DNA from: SYAN01 sp964406345
GTDB taxonomy: Bacteria > Actinomycetota > Actinomycetes > Nanopelagicales > Nanopelagicaceae
NCBI GenBank assembly: GCA_964406345.1
Contig: CAYORK010000001.1
Location: forward strand, 1 to 64,000
Direction: 5' to 3'
Length of the DNA stretch: 64,000 bases
In this document: one piece after another, positions 7,686 through 16,415 of the stretch
How the letters are laid out: the number at the start of each line of letters is the position of its first letter
Position numbering within the stretch: the first letter of the stretch is position 1
The notes under the pieces: generated by a model
Databases searched by the model: none
What the model was told of the DNA's origin: nothing
Seen by the model: the letters and a program-made list of their open reading frames with translations, nothing else
Translations under genes and position numbers: made by a program

Positions 7686-8510
7686 CTAAGCGGTGCAAGC
7701 AGGTAGTGGCTCCATGTTCTGGCGCATGTTGCGCTTGTAGGCACGAGCCAAGAAGCCGTCCGCTTGCTTTTCGCAGACCCAATCCTTCAAGCGGGCCTGG
7801 AGTGCGGTGTTGCCGAGACGAACAGTCCACCAACCGAAGTAACGGTTGATGTCCTTCTCGAGCTTGACGATCTTGAGGGTACGTGGGTTGTTCTTGTTGT
7901 AGTTACCGAAGATCGCAGTCTCGACGATCACGCCATCAGCGCGAGCGGAAGCCACTTCGAGGATGGCAGCATCCTGAGTGGTGAATTCGACTGCTGTCGC
8001 GTTCGGGAAGATCTCCTTCACTTTGGTGCAGGAGACGGATCCCTTGAGACAGGTGATCTTCTTGCCGGCGACATTCCAAGCAGCCGAAGTTGCGGCGGTC
8101 TTGTCGTTGAATGCGGCGGCTAGGACCGTGTTGTACGGCATGTATTCCTTGACGTAGGTCATGGACTGCTCACGAGCGGCGGTACGGCCAAGGCCTACCG
8201 ATGCAAGGTCGCACTGTCCTGAACCGATACCTGCAAGAAGACCTGTGAAGTCAGTGTTGCGGATCTCAAGCCGGAGGCCGAGGTCGCGAGCGAGCTGACG
8301 AACCAAGTCTGGGTCATAACCGGTGGCACGACCACTGCTGTTGAGGTACATCTGTGGCACGAACTGGAGGGTCATACAGACGACCAGCTTGCCTGGCTTG
8401 ATCAGATTGAGCTTTGAAGTGTCTTCATTCGCTGAAGCTGCCCCGCTACCTGCGACTAGAGCAGAGAGGGTCATCAACACAGCGAAAAGAAGAGATAGCT
8501 TCTTTCGCAT
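7686..8510 (-). CDS. Polar-amino-acid ABC transporter, substrate-binding protein
   Basis: A 274-residue periplasmic-binding-protein type 3 protein (SBP_bac_3, HisJ/GlnH class). The N-terminus is a Sec signal peptide (MRKK, a hydrophobic stretch, then a likely cut after ASA near residue 27). The ATG at 8510 was chosen over 8570 because an AAGGA site lies 8 bases upstream and the signal peptide then begins at residue 1; the longer start overlaps the permease stop as ATGA and remains possible. The lipobox cysteine usual in Gram-positive binding proteins is missing (LVAGS instead of LVAGC). Mature features include GRATGYDPDLVRQLAR and a CDLASVGLG segment. It probably captures an amino acid or opine for the flanking catabolic genes. 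Confidence 0.88.
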   Translation of the reverse strand: MRKKLSLLFAVLMTLSALVAGSGAASANEDTSKLNLIKPGKLVVCMTLQFVPQMYLNSSGRATGYDPDLVRQLARDLGLRLEIRNTDFTGLLAGIGSGQCDLASVGLGRTAAREQSMTYVKEYMPYNTVLAAAFNDKTAATSAAWNVAGKKITCLKGSVSCTKVKEIFPNATAVEFTTQDAAILEVASARADGVIVETAIFGNYNKNNPRTLKIVKLEKDINRYFGWWTVRLGNTALQARLKDWVCEKQADGFLARAYKRNMRQNMEPLPACTA

Positions 8511-8566
8511 TTTGTTCCTTCCGAACGTTGGATGGTTTCTTTCTTTCCCTCTCACACGAAGTTGGT

Positions 8567-9316
8567 TCATGAATTGGCTTCCACCAATCGCTGAACCTGA
8601 GCTCGCTTCCTGCGAGTGAGAAATCTCTTGATCGGACTCTGCCGTGGGTAGCTGAAAAGGCTCTCTATGGCGCGGAAGAGGTAGTCGATCACGAAGGCTG
8701 CGAGCACGTAGAGGGCTGCAGCTGCTGTGAAGAGGACGAAAGGCTGGAAGTACTGGGCGTTGATGCTCTGCGTGATGTAGACCAGTTCGCCCAGTCCGAT
8801 GACGGTGAAGGTCGAGGTGTCCTTGACCATACCGATGAACATGCTGCCGATGTTCGGAATTGCGATCTTCAATGCCTGTGGCAAGACGATCGAACGGAAG
8901 ACACGAATGCGAGACATTCCTAGCGCAGCTCCTGCCTCACGCTGTCCTTTGTGGACTGCTTCAAGAGCCGAACGGAAGATCTCTGCGAAGAAGGATGAGT
9001 AGAGCAACGTGAGAGCGATGACACCAGCCTGATAGACGGTGAAGTTGTAGCCAAAGAGGAGTGACCATCCGAAGTAGACCCAGATGACACTGACCAATGC
9101 GGGGATGCCACGGAAGATATTGACGTAGGTGCTCGAAAGTCCGCGAAGGAATCCGAATCGACTCATCCTCATCAGTGCGAAGAAGAGTCCGACGAAGAAT
9201 GAGAGCACGAGTGCCGAGATCGATACATTGATCGCGGTCACTAGCCCCTGTATGAGTTCACTACGGAAGTCCCATACCAGGTGCCACATGAAGTTGATTC
9301 TGGGTCTATCTTCCAT
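8567..9316 (-). CDS. Polar-amino-acid ABC transporter, permease
   Basis: A 249-residue HisM/GlnP-class inner membrane permease with several hydrophobic spans and the EAA loop (EAGAALGMSRIRVFRSIVLPQAL) that couples to the ATPase. The start at 9316 overlaps the ATPase stop as TGATG; an upstream in-frame codon at 9361 would place the start deep inside the ATPase gene and was rejected. A single permease gene implies a homodimer, as in many actinobacterial glutamate/arginine-type importers. It belongs to the three-gene operon ATPase-permease-binding protein and moves the same unknown cargo. Confidence 0.9.
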   Translation of the reverse strand: MEDRPRINFMWHLVWDFRSELIQGLVTAINVSISALVLSFFVGLFFALMRMSRFGFLRGLSSTYVNIFRGIPALVSVIWVYFGWSLLFGYNFTVYQAGVIALTLLYSSFFAEIFRSALEAVHKGQREAGAALGMSRIRVFRSIVLPQALKIAIPNIGSMFIGMVKDTSTFTVIGLGELVYITQSINAQYFQPFVLFTAAAALYVLAAFVIDYLFRAIESLFSYPRQSPIKRFLTRRKRAQVQRLVEANS

Positions 9317-10086
9317 CAGAGCACCGATCCTATGAATTGTCGTGCGCGTTCGTTGGTGCAAGTATCGAAGAAGTCAGTGCCGCCCGAGGCGACGATGTAG
9401 CCATCTTCCATGAAGATGCACTGATCACCGACTTCCTTGGCGAATCCCATCTCATGGGTGACGACGACCATAGTCATTCCGGTCTCGGCGAGTTGGCGCA
9501 TGACTGCAAGCACCTCACCGACGAGTTCAGGGTCGAGTGCAGATGTCGGTTCATCGAAGAGCATGAGTTTGGGATCGAGGCTGAGTGCCCTCGCAATCGC
9601 AACGCGCTGTTGTTGTCCGCCTGAGAGTTGGGCTGGATGATTCATCGCCCACTTGATCAATCCGACCTTCTTCAATTCCAAAGCTGCACGCTCTCGTGCT
9701 TCTTCCTTCGACTTGCCTGTGACAGAGTGGACTGCGAGAGCGATGTTGTCGATCGCGCTCAAGTGAGGGAAGAGATTGAATTGTTGGAAGACCATCCCGA
9801 CTTGCCTGCGAAGATCGAGTGATTTACCGCGCTTTGCTTTAGATCCAGGTGTTCCCGGTCCGTATTCGACTCCCTCGAAAACGACTGAACCCTCCGTTGG
9901 TTCTTCGAGTAGGTTCATGGTTCGAAGTACCGTCGACTTTCCGGATCCGGAGGGACCGAAGATGACGGTGTGACTTCCTGCGAAGACTTCGAGATCTACG
10001 CCATGAAGGACTTCCGAGGATCCAAATGACTTGCGAATGCCTCGCAGTGACATCAAGGCCTGAGTGCTTGATGCTTGAGTCGCCAT
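9316..10086 (-). CDS. Polar-amino-acid ABC transporter, ATP-binding protein
   Basis: A 256-residue GlnQ/HisP-class ATPase. Walker A GPSGSGKS is at residues 44-51, the ABC signature LSGGQQQRVAIARAL and the Walker B LMLFDEPTSALD follow, with the switch histidine in VVTHEMGFAKE. The ATG at 10086, preceded by AAAGGTG, begins a protein of normal length; the open frame extends upstream to 10224 without family similarity. It leads the transporter operon and faces a divergent NTF2-like gene across 212 bases. The insertion EYGPGTPGSKAKRGKSLD after the first strands is a common variable loop. Confidence 0.92.
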   Translation of the reverse strand: MATQASSTQALMSLRGIRKSFGSSEVLHGVDLEVFAGSHTVIFGPSGSGKSTVLRTMNLLEEPTEGSVVFEGVEYGPGTPGSKAKRGKSLDLRRQVGMVFQQFNLFPHLSAIDNIALAVHSVTGKSKEEARERAALELKKVGLIKWAMNHPAQLSGGQQQRVAIARALSLDPKLMLFDEPTSALDPELVGEVLAVMRQLAETGMTMVVVTHEMGFAKEVGDQCIFMEDGYIVASGGTDFFDTCTNERARQFIGSVL

Positions 10087-10298
10087 CACACACCTTTCGT
10101 TTACGAGTTGCTCACTGAAAGGACACTTCCATGTCACTCGTAGGGCGAAATACTTACATAACGAGGTCGGATTCAGAACAGTTTTCGGGAAGAGAAGTAG
10201 CTGCGCCCTGTTCTCATGGCGCACTCAGAATGTCCTTCACATACCTCACGACCGCCGTTAGGGTCTGTGCTGCGCCTATTGAGTCCGGGGGTTCTGAC

Positions 10299-10778
10299 AT
10301 GCACGCTCGAATAGAGGATCGCATCGAAATTGAATCGCTTATGAAGCGGTATTGCCTCTTCTTCGACACCAAGCGGCCGGATGACTTGGCTCTCCTTTTC
10401 TCAGCAGAGGCAGTGATTGATTATGGGCCAGAAGTCGAGCCGATACGCGGTCGGGACCGATTGCGAGAGATGGTGGCGTCAGGATTAGCGAGCAGATTCG
10501 AATCGACCAATCACCAGATCAGCAATGAGTTGATCACCTTCACCGGCGAGGATTCTGCGATCGGAACGAGTCATCTCTATGCCTGGCACAAGTACTTTGA
10601 CTCAGAAGTGATCGGACATCTCTACGGTGGTTATCGATATAGCTTCGTCAAAGAGTCTGAAGGCTGGCGTATCGCAGATCTCAAACTCTATGCCAGCGGA
10701 AGTGACGGATTCCATCGAAAGAGAATGCATGACTTCCGTACCATCCTTTCGGATGAAGGATCGAATCAACGTACGTAG
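10299..10778 (+). CDS. SnoaL/NTF2-like protein
   Basis: A 159-residue protein of the SnoaL-like NTF2 fold: an N-terminal helix (ARIEDRIEIESLMKRYCLFFD), then EAVIDYGPEVEPIRGRDRLREM and a cone-forming sheet ending YRYSFVKESEGWRIADLKL. Members are small cyclases, isomerases, hydratases or dehydratases, or carry no activity. ATG 10299 is preceded by GGGGG; the open frame extends to 10131 but that extra part has no family similarity. Its 3' end overlaps the convergent SDR gene by 13 bases. A His or Asp in the pocket could act as acid/base, but the reaction cannot be named from sequence. Confidence 0.7.
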   Translation: MHARIEDRIEIESLMKRYCLFFDTKRPDDLALLFSAEAVIDYGPEVEPIRGRDRLREMVASGLASRFESTNHQISNELITFTGEDSAIGTSHLYAWHKYFDSEVIGHLYGGYRYSFVKESEGWRIADLKLYASGSDGFHRKRMHDFRTILSDEGSNQRT

Positions 10779-11545
10779 CTTGCTCCATTGATGTCGATGG
10801 TGGCGCCAGTCAGGTGTCGACACTTGCCGGAAGACAAGAAGACGGCGAGCTCACCGACCTCACTTGGAGGTACGAGTTCACCCATTGCCAGCGCTGCCTT
10901 CATCTTCTCCTCACCACCGCGAACGACCGCAGCAAGGTCTGCCATCCGAGTCTTCACGATTCCGGGAGAGATGATGTAGGCGTAGATCCCATCTTTGGCA
11001 TAACTGGAGGCAACGGTTTGCGTCAACGCTTTCACCGCCGCTTTCGATGCAGCGTAGGCAGGAAGTGTCGGCAATGCTGATCCCTTCTGCCCCGACCAAC
11101 TTGAGAGCGTGATCACGATGCCCCCACCGCGTGAAAGGAAGTGATTGACCGCCTCCTTCATAACATTCGCTGCCTCGAAGACATTGACCTGGAAGGTCTC
11201 CTGCCAGCCTCGATCCCATTGGGCGTCATCACCTTCGAATCCGGTCTCGACATTGATGCCAGCATTGTTGACCAGGACATCAATCGATCCGACCGCACTG
11301 ATTGCCTTCTGCCAGACCTCGCGGCCAGCGCCAGGTTTAGAGAGGTCCGCAGATACGAAGGTCTTTCGTTCTTCGGAGACCTCCTGCAGCGCCTCCTTAG
11401 CACCGTCTACATGGGTGCCATAGTGAGAGATGACGTGGGCGCCTGCCTCTCCAAGGGACTTTGCGATCGCTGCACCGATTCCCCGAGAAGCTCCAGTGAC
11501 AAGGATTCTCTTGTCGGTTAGATCATGCGCCCCAAGTTGTGACAT
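10766..11545 (-). CDS. Short-chain dehydrogenase/reductase (SDR), paralogue 1
   Basis: A 259-residue classical SDR. TGASRGIG at residues 17-24 binds NAD(P), NNAG follows near 93-96, and the catalytic triad is Ser148/149, Tyr164 and Lys168 (YAASK). It oxidises or reduces a secondary alcohol or ketone, or possibly an imine. It is clearly paralogous to the SDR at 24744-25544: both share ISHYG/IAHYG, AVNHFL, SSW, a YLISPGIV-like segment and AMGE.VPP. The presence of both copies at the two edges of this catabolic block suggests an internal duplication. The adjacent SDR at 11555 belongs to the same transcript. Confidence 0.85.
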   Translation of the reverse strand: MSQLGAHDLTDKRILVTGASRGIGAAIAKSLGEAGAHVISHYGTHVDGAKEALQEVSEERKTFVSADLSKPGAGREVWQKAISAVGSIDVLVNNAGINVETGFEGDDAQWDRGWQETFQVNVFEAANVMKEAVNHFLSRGGGIVITLSSWSGQKGSALPTLPAYAASKAAVKALTQTVASSYAKDGIYAYIISPGIVKTRMADLAAVVRGGEEKMKAALAMGELVPPSEVGELAVFLSSGKCRHLTGATIDINGASYVR

Positions 11546-11554
11546 AAGGCAACC

Positions 11555-12070
11555 CTAGAGGACTCCACCATCGACATTGATCAACTCTCCTGTTATGCCA
11601 GAGGAGAGTGGTGAAGCAAGGAAGTCGATTGTGTTGATGACCTCATCGACGGTTGCGATTCGCCTCAAGGCCGTGCCTTGCGCAAGTTTCTGGAAGTACT
11701 CGTCCGCCTTCTTCTGGTCGTCATCGTTGCGGGAGAGGATGCGGCCTCGAAGTGCATCGGTTGCTATAGGTCCCGGTCCAACGCCATTGACACGTATTCC
11801 TTTTGGTCCGAGATCGAGGGCTGCACTCTTTATCAAGCCCAATACGCCATGTTTGCTTGCAACGTAACTGGCGAGATTCGGGTCGCCCTTCCAAGAATTG
11901 ATCGAGCCGGTTATCACAATGGCCCCGCCCGGCGATCGCATCATGGGTGCTGCGTATTTCAGGGTCGCTGCCACACCGATCAGATTGATCTCAATGACGC
12001 GCGCGAACTCCGCAAGGTCGATCTCCGAGATAGATTGCCAAGAGGGGACGACACCCGCGTTCGCGATCAA
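11555..12070 (-). CDS. SDR-family oxidoreductase, 5' end lost in assembly gap
   Basis: The C-terminal 171 residues of a classical SDR: IANAG, the catalytic Ser-Tyr-Lys set (TGSINSW, then YVASK), RVNGVGPGPI and the typical end GELINVDGGVL. The NAD(P)-binding TGxxxGIG turn and roughly 80 N-terminal residues lie in the run of N at 12071-12170. It sits 9 bases upstream of the SDR at 10766-11545 on the same strand, so the two are probably co-transcribed. Nothing suggests the gene is broken in the organism; the truncation is an assembly artefact. Confidence 0.82.
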   Translation of the reverse strand: MIANAGVVPSWQSISEIDLAEFARVIEINLIGVAATLKYAAPMMRSPGGAIVITGSINSWKGDPNLASYVASKHGVLGLIKSAALDLGPKGIRVNGVGPGPIATDALRGRILSRNDDDQKKADEYFQKLAQGTALRRIATVDEVINTIDFLASPLSSGITGELINVDGGVL

Positions 12071-12170
12071 NNNNNNNNNNNNNNNNNNNNNNNNNNNNNN
12101 NNNNNNNNNNNNNNNNNNNNNNNNNNNNNNNNNNNNNNNNNNNNNNNNNNNNNNNNNNNNNNNNNNNNNN
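12071..12170. other. Assembly gap (100 N)
   Basis: Exactly 100 N, the conventional placeholder for a scaffold gap of unknown length. The flanks are joined by scaffolding evidence only, so gene adjacency across this point is not proven by sequence. Confidence 0.98.
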
Positions 12171-12178
12171 TTGGGGCT

Positions 12179-12207
12179 TTCAAATACTGCCTGACTTTAC
12201 TTAGAAT
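12179..12207 (+). promoter_or_regulatory. Candidate promoter for the CoA-transferase genes
   Basis: TTCAAA (12179-12184), a 17-base spacer and TAGAAT (12202-12207) resemble a primary-sigma promoter about 50 bases before the GTG start at 12260. Each hexamer has mismatches, so this is tentative. Confidence 0.35.
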
Positions 12208-12259
12208 AGTGAGGATTCGAAAAGAGCCCAGAAGAATCGACCGCAGTATTGGAGTACTG

Positions 12260-13102
12260 GTGAGCAAATTCGTGACTCTTGAGTCCGCGATCTCTGCCAA
12301 TCTCCATGACGGTGACGCAGTGGCCCTTGAAGGTTTCACTCATCTCATTCCTTTCGCTGCTGGACAGGAGATCATCCGTCAGCGGAAGAAGGACCTCACC
12401 GCGATTCGGCTCACTCCAGACCTGCTCTACGATCAATTGATCGGTGCTGGATGTGTCAAGAAGTTGGTCTTCTCTTGGGGTGGGAATCCTGGCGTTGGAT
12501 CGCTGCATAGATTCCGTGATGCGTATCAGAACTCATGGCCACGCTCCTTGGAGATCGAGGAACATACTCATGCCGGTATGACCAATCGTTATCTTGCGGG
12601 AGCGTCAGGGATGCCATTTGCCGTCCTTCGCGGTTATTTTGGTAGCGATCTGGTGGGGAACACGACCAATATCGCCACCATCGATTCTCCATTCACCGAT
12701 GAGAAGATCCTTGCTGTCGCTGCCATCAACCCAGATGTCACGATTGTCCATGCGCAACAGGCAGATCGCGCTGGAAATGTGATGGCATGGGGGATCATCG
12801 GTTCATCACGTGAAGCAGTCTTTGCCGCCAAGAAGGTCATCGTCACGGTCGAAGAGATCGTTGATTCATTCGAACCACGTTTCAATAGTGTCATCTATCC
12901 AGAGGCCTTGATCACATCTATCTCACTCGCTCCGAGGGGAGCGTGGCCCTCATATGCCTCTGGTTATTACGACCGCGACAACGATGCCTACATCGCATGG
13001 GATGAGGTCTCCAAGGAGCGCGAGAGTTTCACCCGATGGCTTGAGGAAGAGGTCTACAGCAAGCGCGTCCAGGATCCCACCCCAGTAGGAATGGGTCGTT
13101 GA
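12260..13102 (+). CDS. CoA-transferase, subunit A (glutaconate CoA-transferase family)
   Basis: A 280-residue alpha subunit of a class I CoA-transferase of the GctA type: an LHDGDAVALEGF opening where family members have a glycine-rich GG(F/M) motif, then IPFAAGQEIIRQ and LLYDQLIGAGCVKKLVFSWGG. The GTG start at 12260 has GGAG five bases upstream. The catalytic glutamate lies in the partner subunit encoded by the next gene. Such enzymes move CoA between acyl-CoA and a free carboxylic acid; here the acceptor may be the acid made by the aldehyde dehydrogenase or hydroxyacid dehydrogenase of the cluster. Substrate is not evident. Confidence 0.88.
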   Translation: MSKFVTLESAISANLHDGDAVALEGFTHLIPFAAGQEIIRQRKKDLTAIRLTPDLLYDQLIGAGCVKKLVFSWGGNPGVGSLHRFRDAYQNSWPRSLEIEEHTHAGMTNRYLAGASGMPFAVLRGYFGSDLVGNTTNIATIDSPFTDEKILAVAAINPDVTIVHAQQADRAGNVMAWGIIGSSREAVFAAKKVIVTVEEIVDSFEPRFNSVIYPEALITSISLAPRGAWPSYASGYYDRDNDAYIAWDEVSKERESFTRWLEEEVYSKRVQDPTPVGMGR

Positions 13103-13104
13103 TC

Positions 13105-13917
13105 ATGGCAATCAGCGAAGTCAATCGCGATGCACTCGCCGAGGGCGAGAAGGCGGCGTGGAACAGCAACGAGATGATGACCATCGCTGCTGCACGTACT
13201 CTCAAGGATGGGATGATCTGCTTCGTTGGCATAGGTATTCCAAGTACTGCATCGATCCTCGCAAAGTCGACCCACGCACCTAATCTGGTTCTGATCTACG
13301 AGTCGGGGACCGTCAATACCGACCCGCAGACACTTCCACTCTCGATCGGTGACCCAGAGTTGGCCAATCGCGCTCTGACAGTGGTGAGCATGCCGGAGAT
13401 CTTCAACTACTGGCTTCAACCGGGTCGCATCGATGTCGGTTTCTTGGGAGCTGCCCAGATCGATCGCTTCGCCAACATCAACACCACCGTGATCGGTGAG
13501 AGTTACGAGAAACCGAAGGTTCGGCTACCGGGGGCGGGTGGGGCAACTGAGATCGCTGGTGCATGCAAGGAAGTGATCATCGTCTTGAAGCAATCCACCC
13601 GGACCTTCGTCTCTGAGATTGACTTCATCACCTCACTTGGTTTCGGTGATGGAGCTGGCTCTCGTGAGAAGCATGGCTTGATCGGCGGTGGACCGCGTTA
13701 TGTGATCACAGATCTAGGGATTTTGGAACCAGATCCGACGAGTAAAGAACTCGTCCTCACTTCCATCCACCCAGGCGTCACACTTGAGCAAGTCCGTGAG
13801 AACACCGGGTGGGATCTGAAGGTTGCAGCAGAGCTCGTCACCACAGCAGCTCCGACCGCGAGCGAATTAGAGAAGGTGAGGGCATTGGTCGCGACATCGT
13901 CGCGAAAGAAATCCTGA
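13105..13917 (+). CDS. CoA-transferase, subunit B
   Basis: A 270-residue beta subunit (GctB type). Glu66 in LIYESG is the expected catalytic glutamate that forms the acyl-glutamyl and CoA-thioester intermediates. FVGIGIPSTASILAK and the C-terminal GPRYVITDLGILEPD segment are typical. Start at ATG 13105, two bases past the subunit A stop; a TTG at 13099 is an in-frame alternative. It ends seven bases from the convergent hydroxyacid dehydrogenase gene. It forms the active site with subunit A. Confidence 0.88.
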   Translation: MAISEVNRDALAEGEKAAWNSNEMMTIAAARTLKDGMICFVGIGIPSTASILAKSTHAPNLVLIYESGTVNTDPQTLPLSIGDPELANRALTVVSMPEIFNYWLQPGRIDVGFLGAAQIDRFANINTTVIGESYEKPKVRLPGAGGATEIAGACKEVIIVLKQSTRTFVSEIDFITSLGFGDGAGSREKHGLIGGGPRYVITDLGILEPDPTSKELVLTSIHPGVTLEQVRENTGWDLKVAAELVTTAAPTASELEKVRALVATSSRKKS

Positions 13918-13924
13918 TTCCGTA

Positions 13925-14875
13925 CTAGAGCCCGAGTTCCTTCATCACTGCAGTCAATCGCATCAGTGCGATGTCGCGTTTCATCACGTCTTCTTCCCAC
14001 TCTTCAGGAGAGAACTTCTTCGAGACATCGTCGGCAACCTTCGCCACCAAGGACTCATCCCATGGATCGTCTTGCCCGCGTTCTTGTCCCATTCGATAGT
14101 AGGAAGCGCCCATGCGCGCTGCGTGCGCTGTGATGCCTCCCTTGACGTTGAGAGCTGAGGTTCCGAAGGCTCCGATCAATGACCATCTCTTACCCAGACC
14201 ACGGATCATGATCTCGTCGAGTTCTCGAGGGGTGATGACGCCGTCGCGGACGAGGCAGTAAGCCTCACGAAGGACTGCACCTTGAAGGCGATTGAAGACG
14301 AAGCCTTCGGGCTCCCCATGGACGACGACCGCACTCATACCGGTGGACTCCAGGAGTTCCTGGACGAATTGCAGCGTCTCTGCAGAAGTCGTGGGATGAG
14401 GTACCAACTCCGAAACCAGCAATAGATATGGGGGATTGCCAGGGTGAACGATGAGAGCTCGTTCCGGGTGACGCATTCCTTCGATGAACCTCGAAGAGGC
14501 GATCGCAGAGGATGAACTTGCGATCACCGCATCAATGTCCGCGGAAGATTCGATCTCGAGGAAGAGTCTGTGCTTGAAGTCGACGTTCTCCGGACCGCAC
14601 TCTTGGATGTACCCGGCACCAGATACGGCTTCAGCAAGGTTCTCATGGATCGAGACTCTCGCTGCGATCCCATCGACTCCTTCATCGATCAAGCCGTGCT
14701 CTCGAAGGAGGAGAAGTCGTTCCCGTATACGTGCGTCAACGCTTGCGAGTTGAGCCTGATCAACGTCAAAGAGTCTTACCTCATGACCGTGACTTGCGAA
14801 GTGGAGCGCCCAGCCGATGCCGATGCTTCCGGCACCGACGATTGCAATTCTCGTGTCGGCGGGACTTCTACCCAT
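13925..14875 (-). CDS. Lambda-crystallin/L-gulonate-3-dehydrogenase-like 3-hydroxyacid dehydrogenase
   Basis: A 316-residue NAD-dependent 3-hydroxyacyl-CoA-dehydrogenase superfamily protein. GAGSIG at residues 14-19 is the NAD-binding turn. The catalytic region IVHPGNPPYLL (His144) with Glu156 in VSELVPHP is the variant typical of CRYL1-type dehydrogenases, which act on free 3-hydroxy acids (for example L-gulonate) rather than CoA esters; L-carnitine dehydrogenases are also relatives. Start ATG 14875 overlaps the GcvPB-like stop by 8 bases; the open frame to 15124 lies inside that gene and was rejected. Last gene of the aminotransferase operon. Likely role: oxidation of a 3-hydroxy acid to a 3-keto acid. 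Confidence 0.82.
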   Translation of the reverse strand: MGRSPADTRIAIVGAGSIGIGWALHFASHGHEVRLFDVDQAQLASVDARIRERLLLLREHGLIDEGVDGIAARVSIHENLAEAVSGAGYIQECGPENVDFKHRLFLEIESSADIDAVIASSSSAIASSRFIEGMRHPERALIVHPGNPPYLLLVSELVPHPTTSAETLQFVQELLESTGMSAVVVHGEPEGFVFNRLQGAVLREAYCLVRDGVITPRELDEIMIRGLGKRWSLIGAFGTSALNVKGGITAHAARMGASYYRMGQERGQDDPWDESLVAKVADDVSKKFSPEEWEEDVMKRDIALMRLTAVMKELGL

Positions 14876-16415
14876 GCTTGCGCTTGTAGGCACGATATGT
14901 GGTTGCCCAGTTCTTCGGATCATCGAGGTTGGCCGACCCCTGCTTATGCACCACTTGATTATGCGGTGCGCTCTTGACCAACTGTGGATCCTTCCGCGCC
15001 TCTTCGCAGACGATCTCAAGGACATCGATCCAATAATCGAGGTCTTCGATCGACCAGAGTTCACCGGCCTCCGGTGTGAATGGCTCCGGGATGAACCATG
15101 GTTCGTGGCTGAGCCAGAATGCATCGACTCCGTAATCGGTCATTCGGTTCTGGACATCCACGACCGTGACACCAGTATCTGCGGTGAGTTCTCCGAGTGA
15201 ATATCGAGTCATCTCCAGTCGGCGCTTGGTGTGTTCCGGTAATCCCTTCGTCACTCCCTTGATCGCAAGGAGTCGCTTCTCCATGTAGTTGTTGGCGAGA
15301 ACGGAGATGTTTGCCGCATCACGAAGACCATCGATACCCATCGCCCGAGTCCATGAGTAGGCACGGATCACAACGGGTACGTTGCCGAAGAATTCGCGGA
15401 CTCGTCCGACGCTTCCCTCGAGACCTTCCTTGAGGTAGTACTCACCATCCGAGTTCTTGTCGACATAAGGACCGGCAAGGAATGGGATCAACTTCTTGTT
15501 GCAACCGAAGGCGCCGACGGCAGGTCCGCCACCGCTCTTCAAACCACCGAATGTCTTGTGGAGCATGTACATACATGCATCGAAGCCAAGATCAGCGGCG
15601 CGGATTCGGGTCATCACACCATTGAAGTTCGCGTGATCGTAGAAGCAGAGACCACCTGCATCGTGGACGACCTTGACCCACTCCTTGATCTGCGGGTTAT
15701 AGATGCCGATGTCATCAGGGTTATTGACCATCAAAGCAGCTGTTCGCTCTGAGACGACGGCCTTGAGCGCTTCGAGTGATGGATAGCCATCGGCCTCGAG
15801 CGGGAGTGTGATGACCTTGAACCCGGCAGCAGCAGCGGTCGCTGGGTTGCAGGGATGCGCCTGAGCAGTCGTGATGATCTCGTTGCGTTGCGCTAACTCG
15901 CCACGTGATGCGTGATAGGCACGCGTGATCGTCGCCATCGTGTACGCGGCATCAGCGCCGCCACCTGCTTGGAAGACGAACTTATCGAGACCGGAGAGGT
16001 CGCGGAGGATCTCATCGAATCGATAGATGATCTCCAAGATTCCCTGCATCGTCGCTGGATCTTGGTGTGGATGCATCTCCGCGACGAAAGGGCTATAGAC
16101 CAGACGCTCATTGAGGCGTGGGTTGTACTTCATAGTGCAGGTACCAAAGAGGCTGATACCCATCATTCCGAGGGTCTGTTGTGAGAGGTGGAGGTAATGG
16201 CGCTGCACCTCGAACTCGCTCATCTCTGGAAGGACTGGCGCATCCTTGCGACGGAGCGCACTCGGGACCAGCGAGGCAGGATCGCCCACGGTACTCGCGA
16301 TCGCACCTTCGATCTCCGGAGCCATCGCTCCACGCCGACCGGGTTGACTCAGGTCCATCACCAGCGGCTCATCCCATGATGCTGCGTGATACTTGCGGAT
16401 CTTCGACTTGATCAT
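14868..16415 (-). CDS. Divergent GcvPB-like PLP enzyme (glycine dehydrogenase subunit 2 family)
   Basis: A 515-residue fold-type I PLP protein aligned over its length with GcvPB: FGTCTMKYNP at 90-99, RAYHASRG near 165, GLCFYDHANFNG at 255-266 and the PLP lysine Lys287 in LHKTF. The conserved glycine-cleavage motifs are changed: AHGTNPA is AHPCNPA, TNPNTLG is NNPDDIG, YDGAN is YDHAN and HKTFSTPHGGGGPG is HKTFGGLKSGGGPAVG. These segments line the PLP and glycine site, so the substrate is probably not glycine. The start overlaps the GcvPA-like stop as ATGA. No GcvT or GcvH gene is present in the window. I infer a decarboxylase or lyase of another amino acid. Confidence 0.75.
   Translation of the reverse strand: MIKSKIRKYHAASWDEPLVMDLSQPGRRGAMAPEIEGAIASTVGDPASLVPSALRRKDAPVLPEMSEFEVQRHYLHLSQQTLGMMGISLFGTCTMKYNPRLNERLVYSPFVAEMHPHQDPATMQGILEIIYRFDEILRDLSGLDKFVFQAGGGADAAYTMATITRAYHASRGELAQRNEIITTAQAHPCNPATAAAAGFKVITLPLEADGYPSLEALKAVVSERTAALMVNNPDDIGIYNPQIKEWVKVVHDAGGLCFYDHANFNGVMTRIRAADLGFDACMYMLHKTFGGLKSGGGPAVGAFGCNKKLIPFLAGPYVDKNSDGEYYLKEGLEGSVGRVREFFGNVPVVIRAYSWTRAMGIDGLRDAANISVLANNYMEKRLLAIKGVTKGLPEHTKRRLEMTRYSLGELTADTGVTVVDVQNRMTDYGVDAFWLSHEPWFIPEPFTPEAGELWSIEDLDYWIDVLEIVCEEARKDPQLVKSAPHNQVVHKQGSANLDDPKNWATTYRAYKRKHG

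Noticed and set aside
12260..13917. Succinyl-CoA:3-ketoacid transferase (SCOT)
   Set aside because: The YESG motif and subunit lengths fit the glutaconate-type family; SCOT subunits show a different SENG-type pattern.
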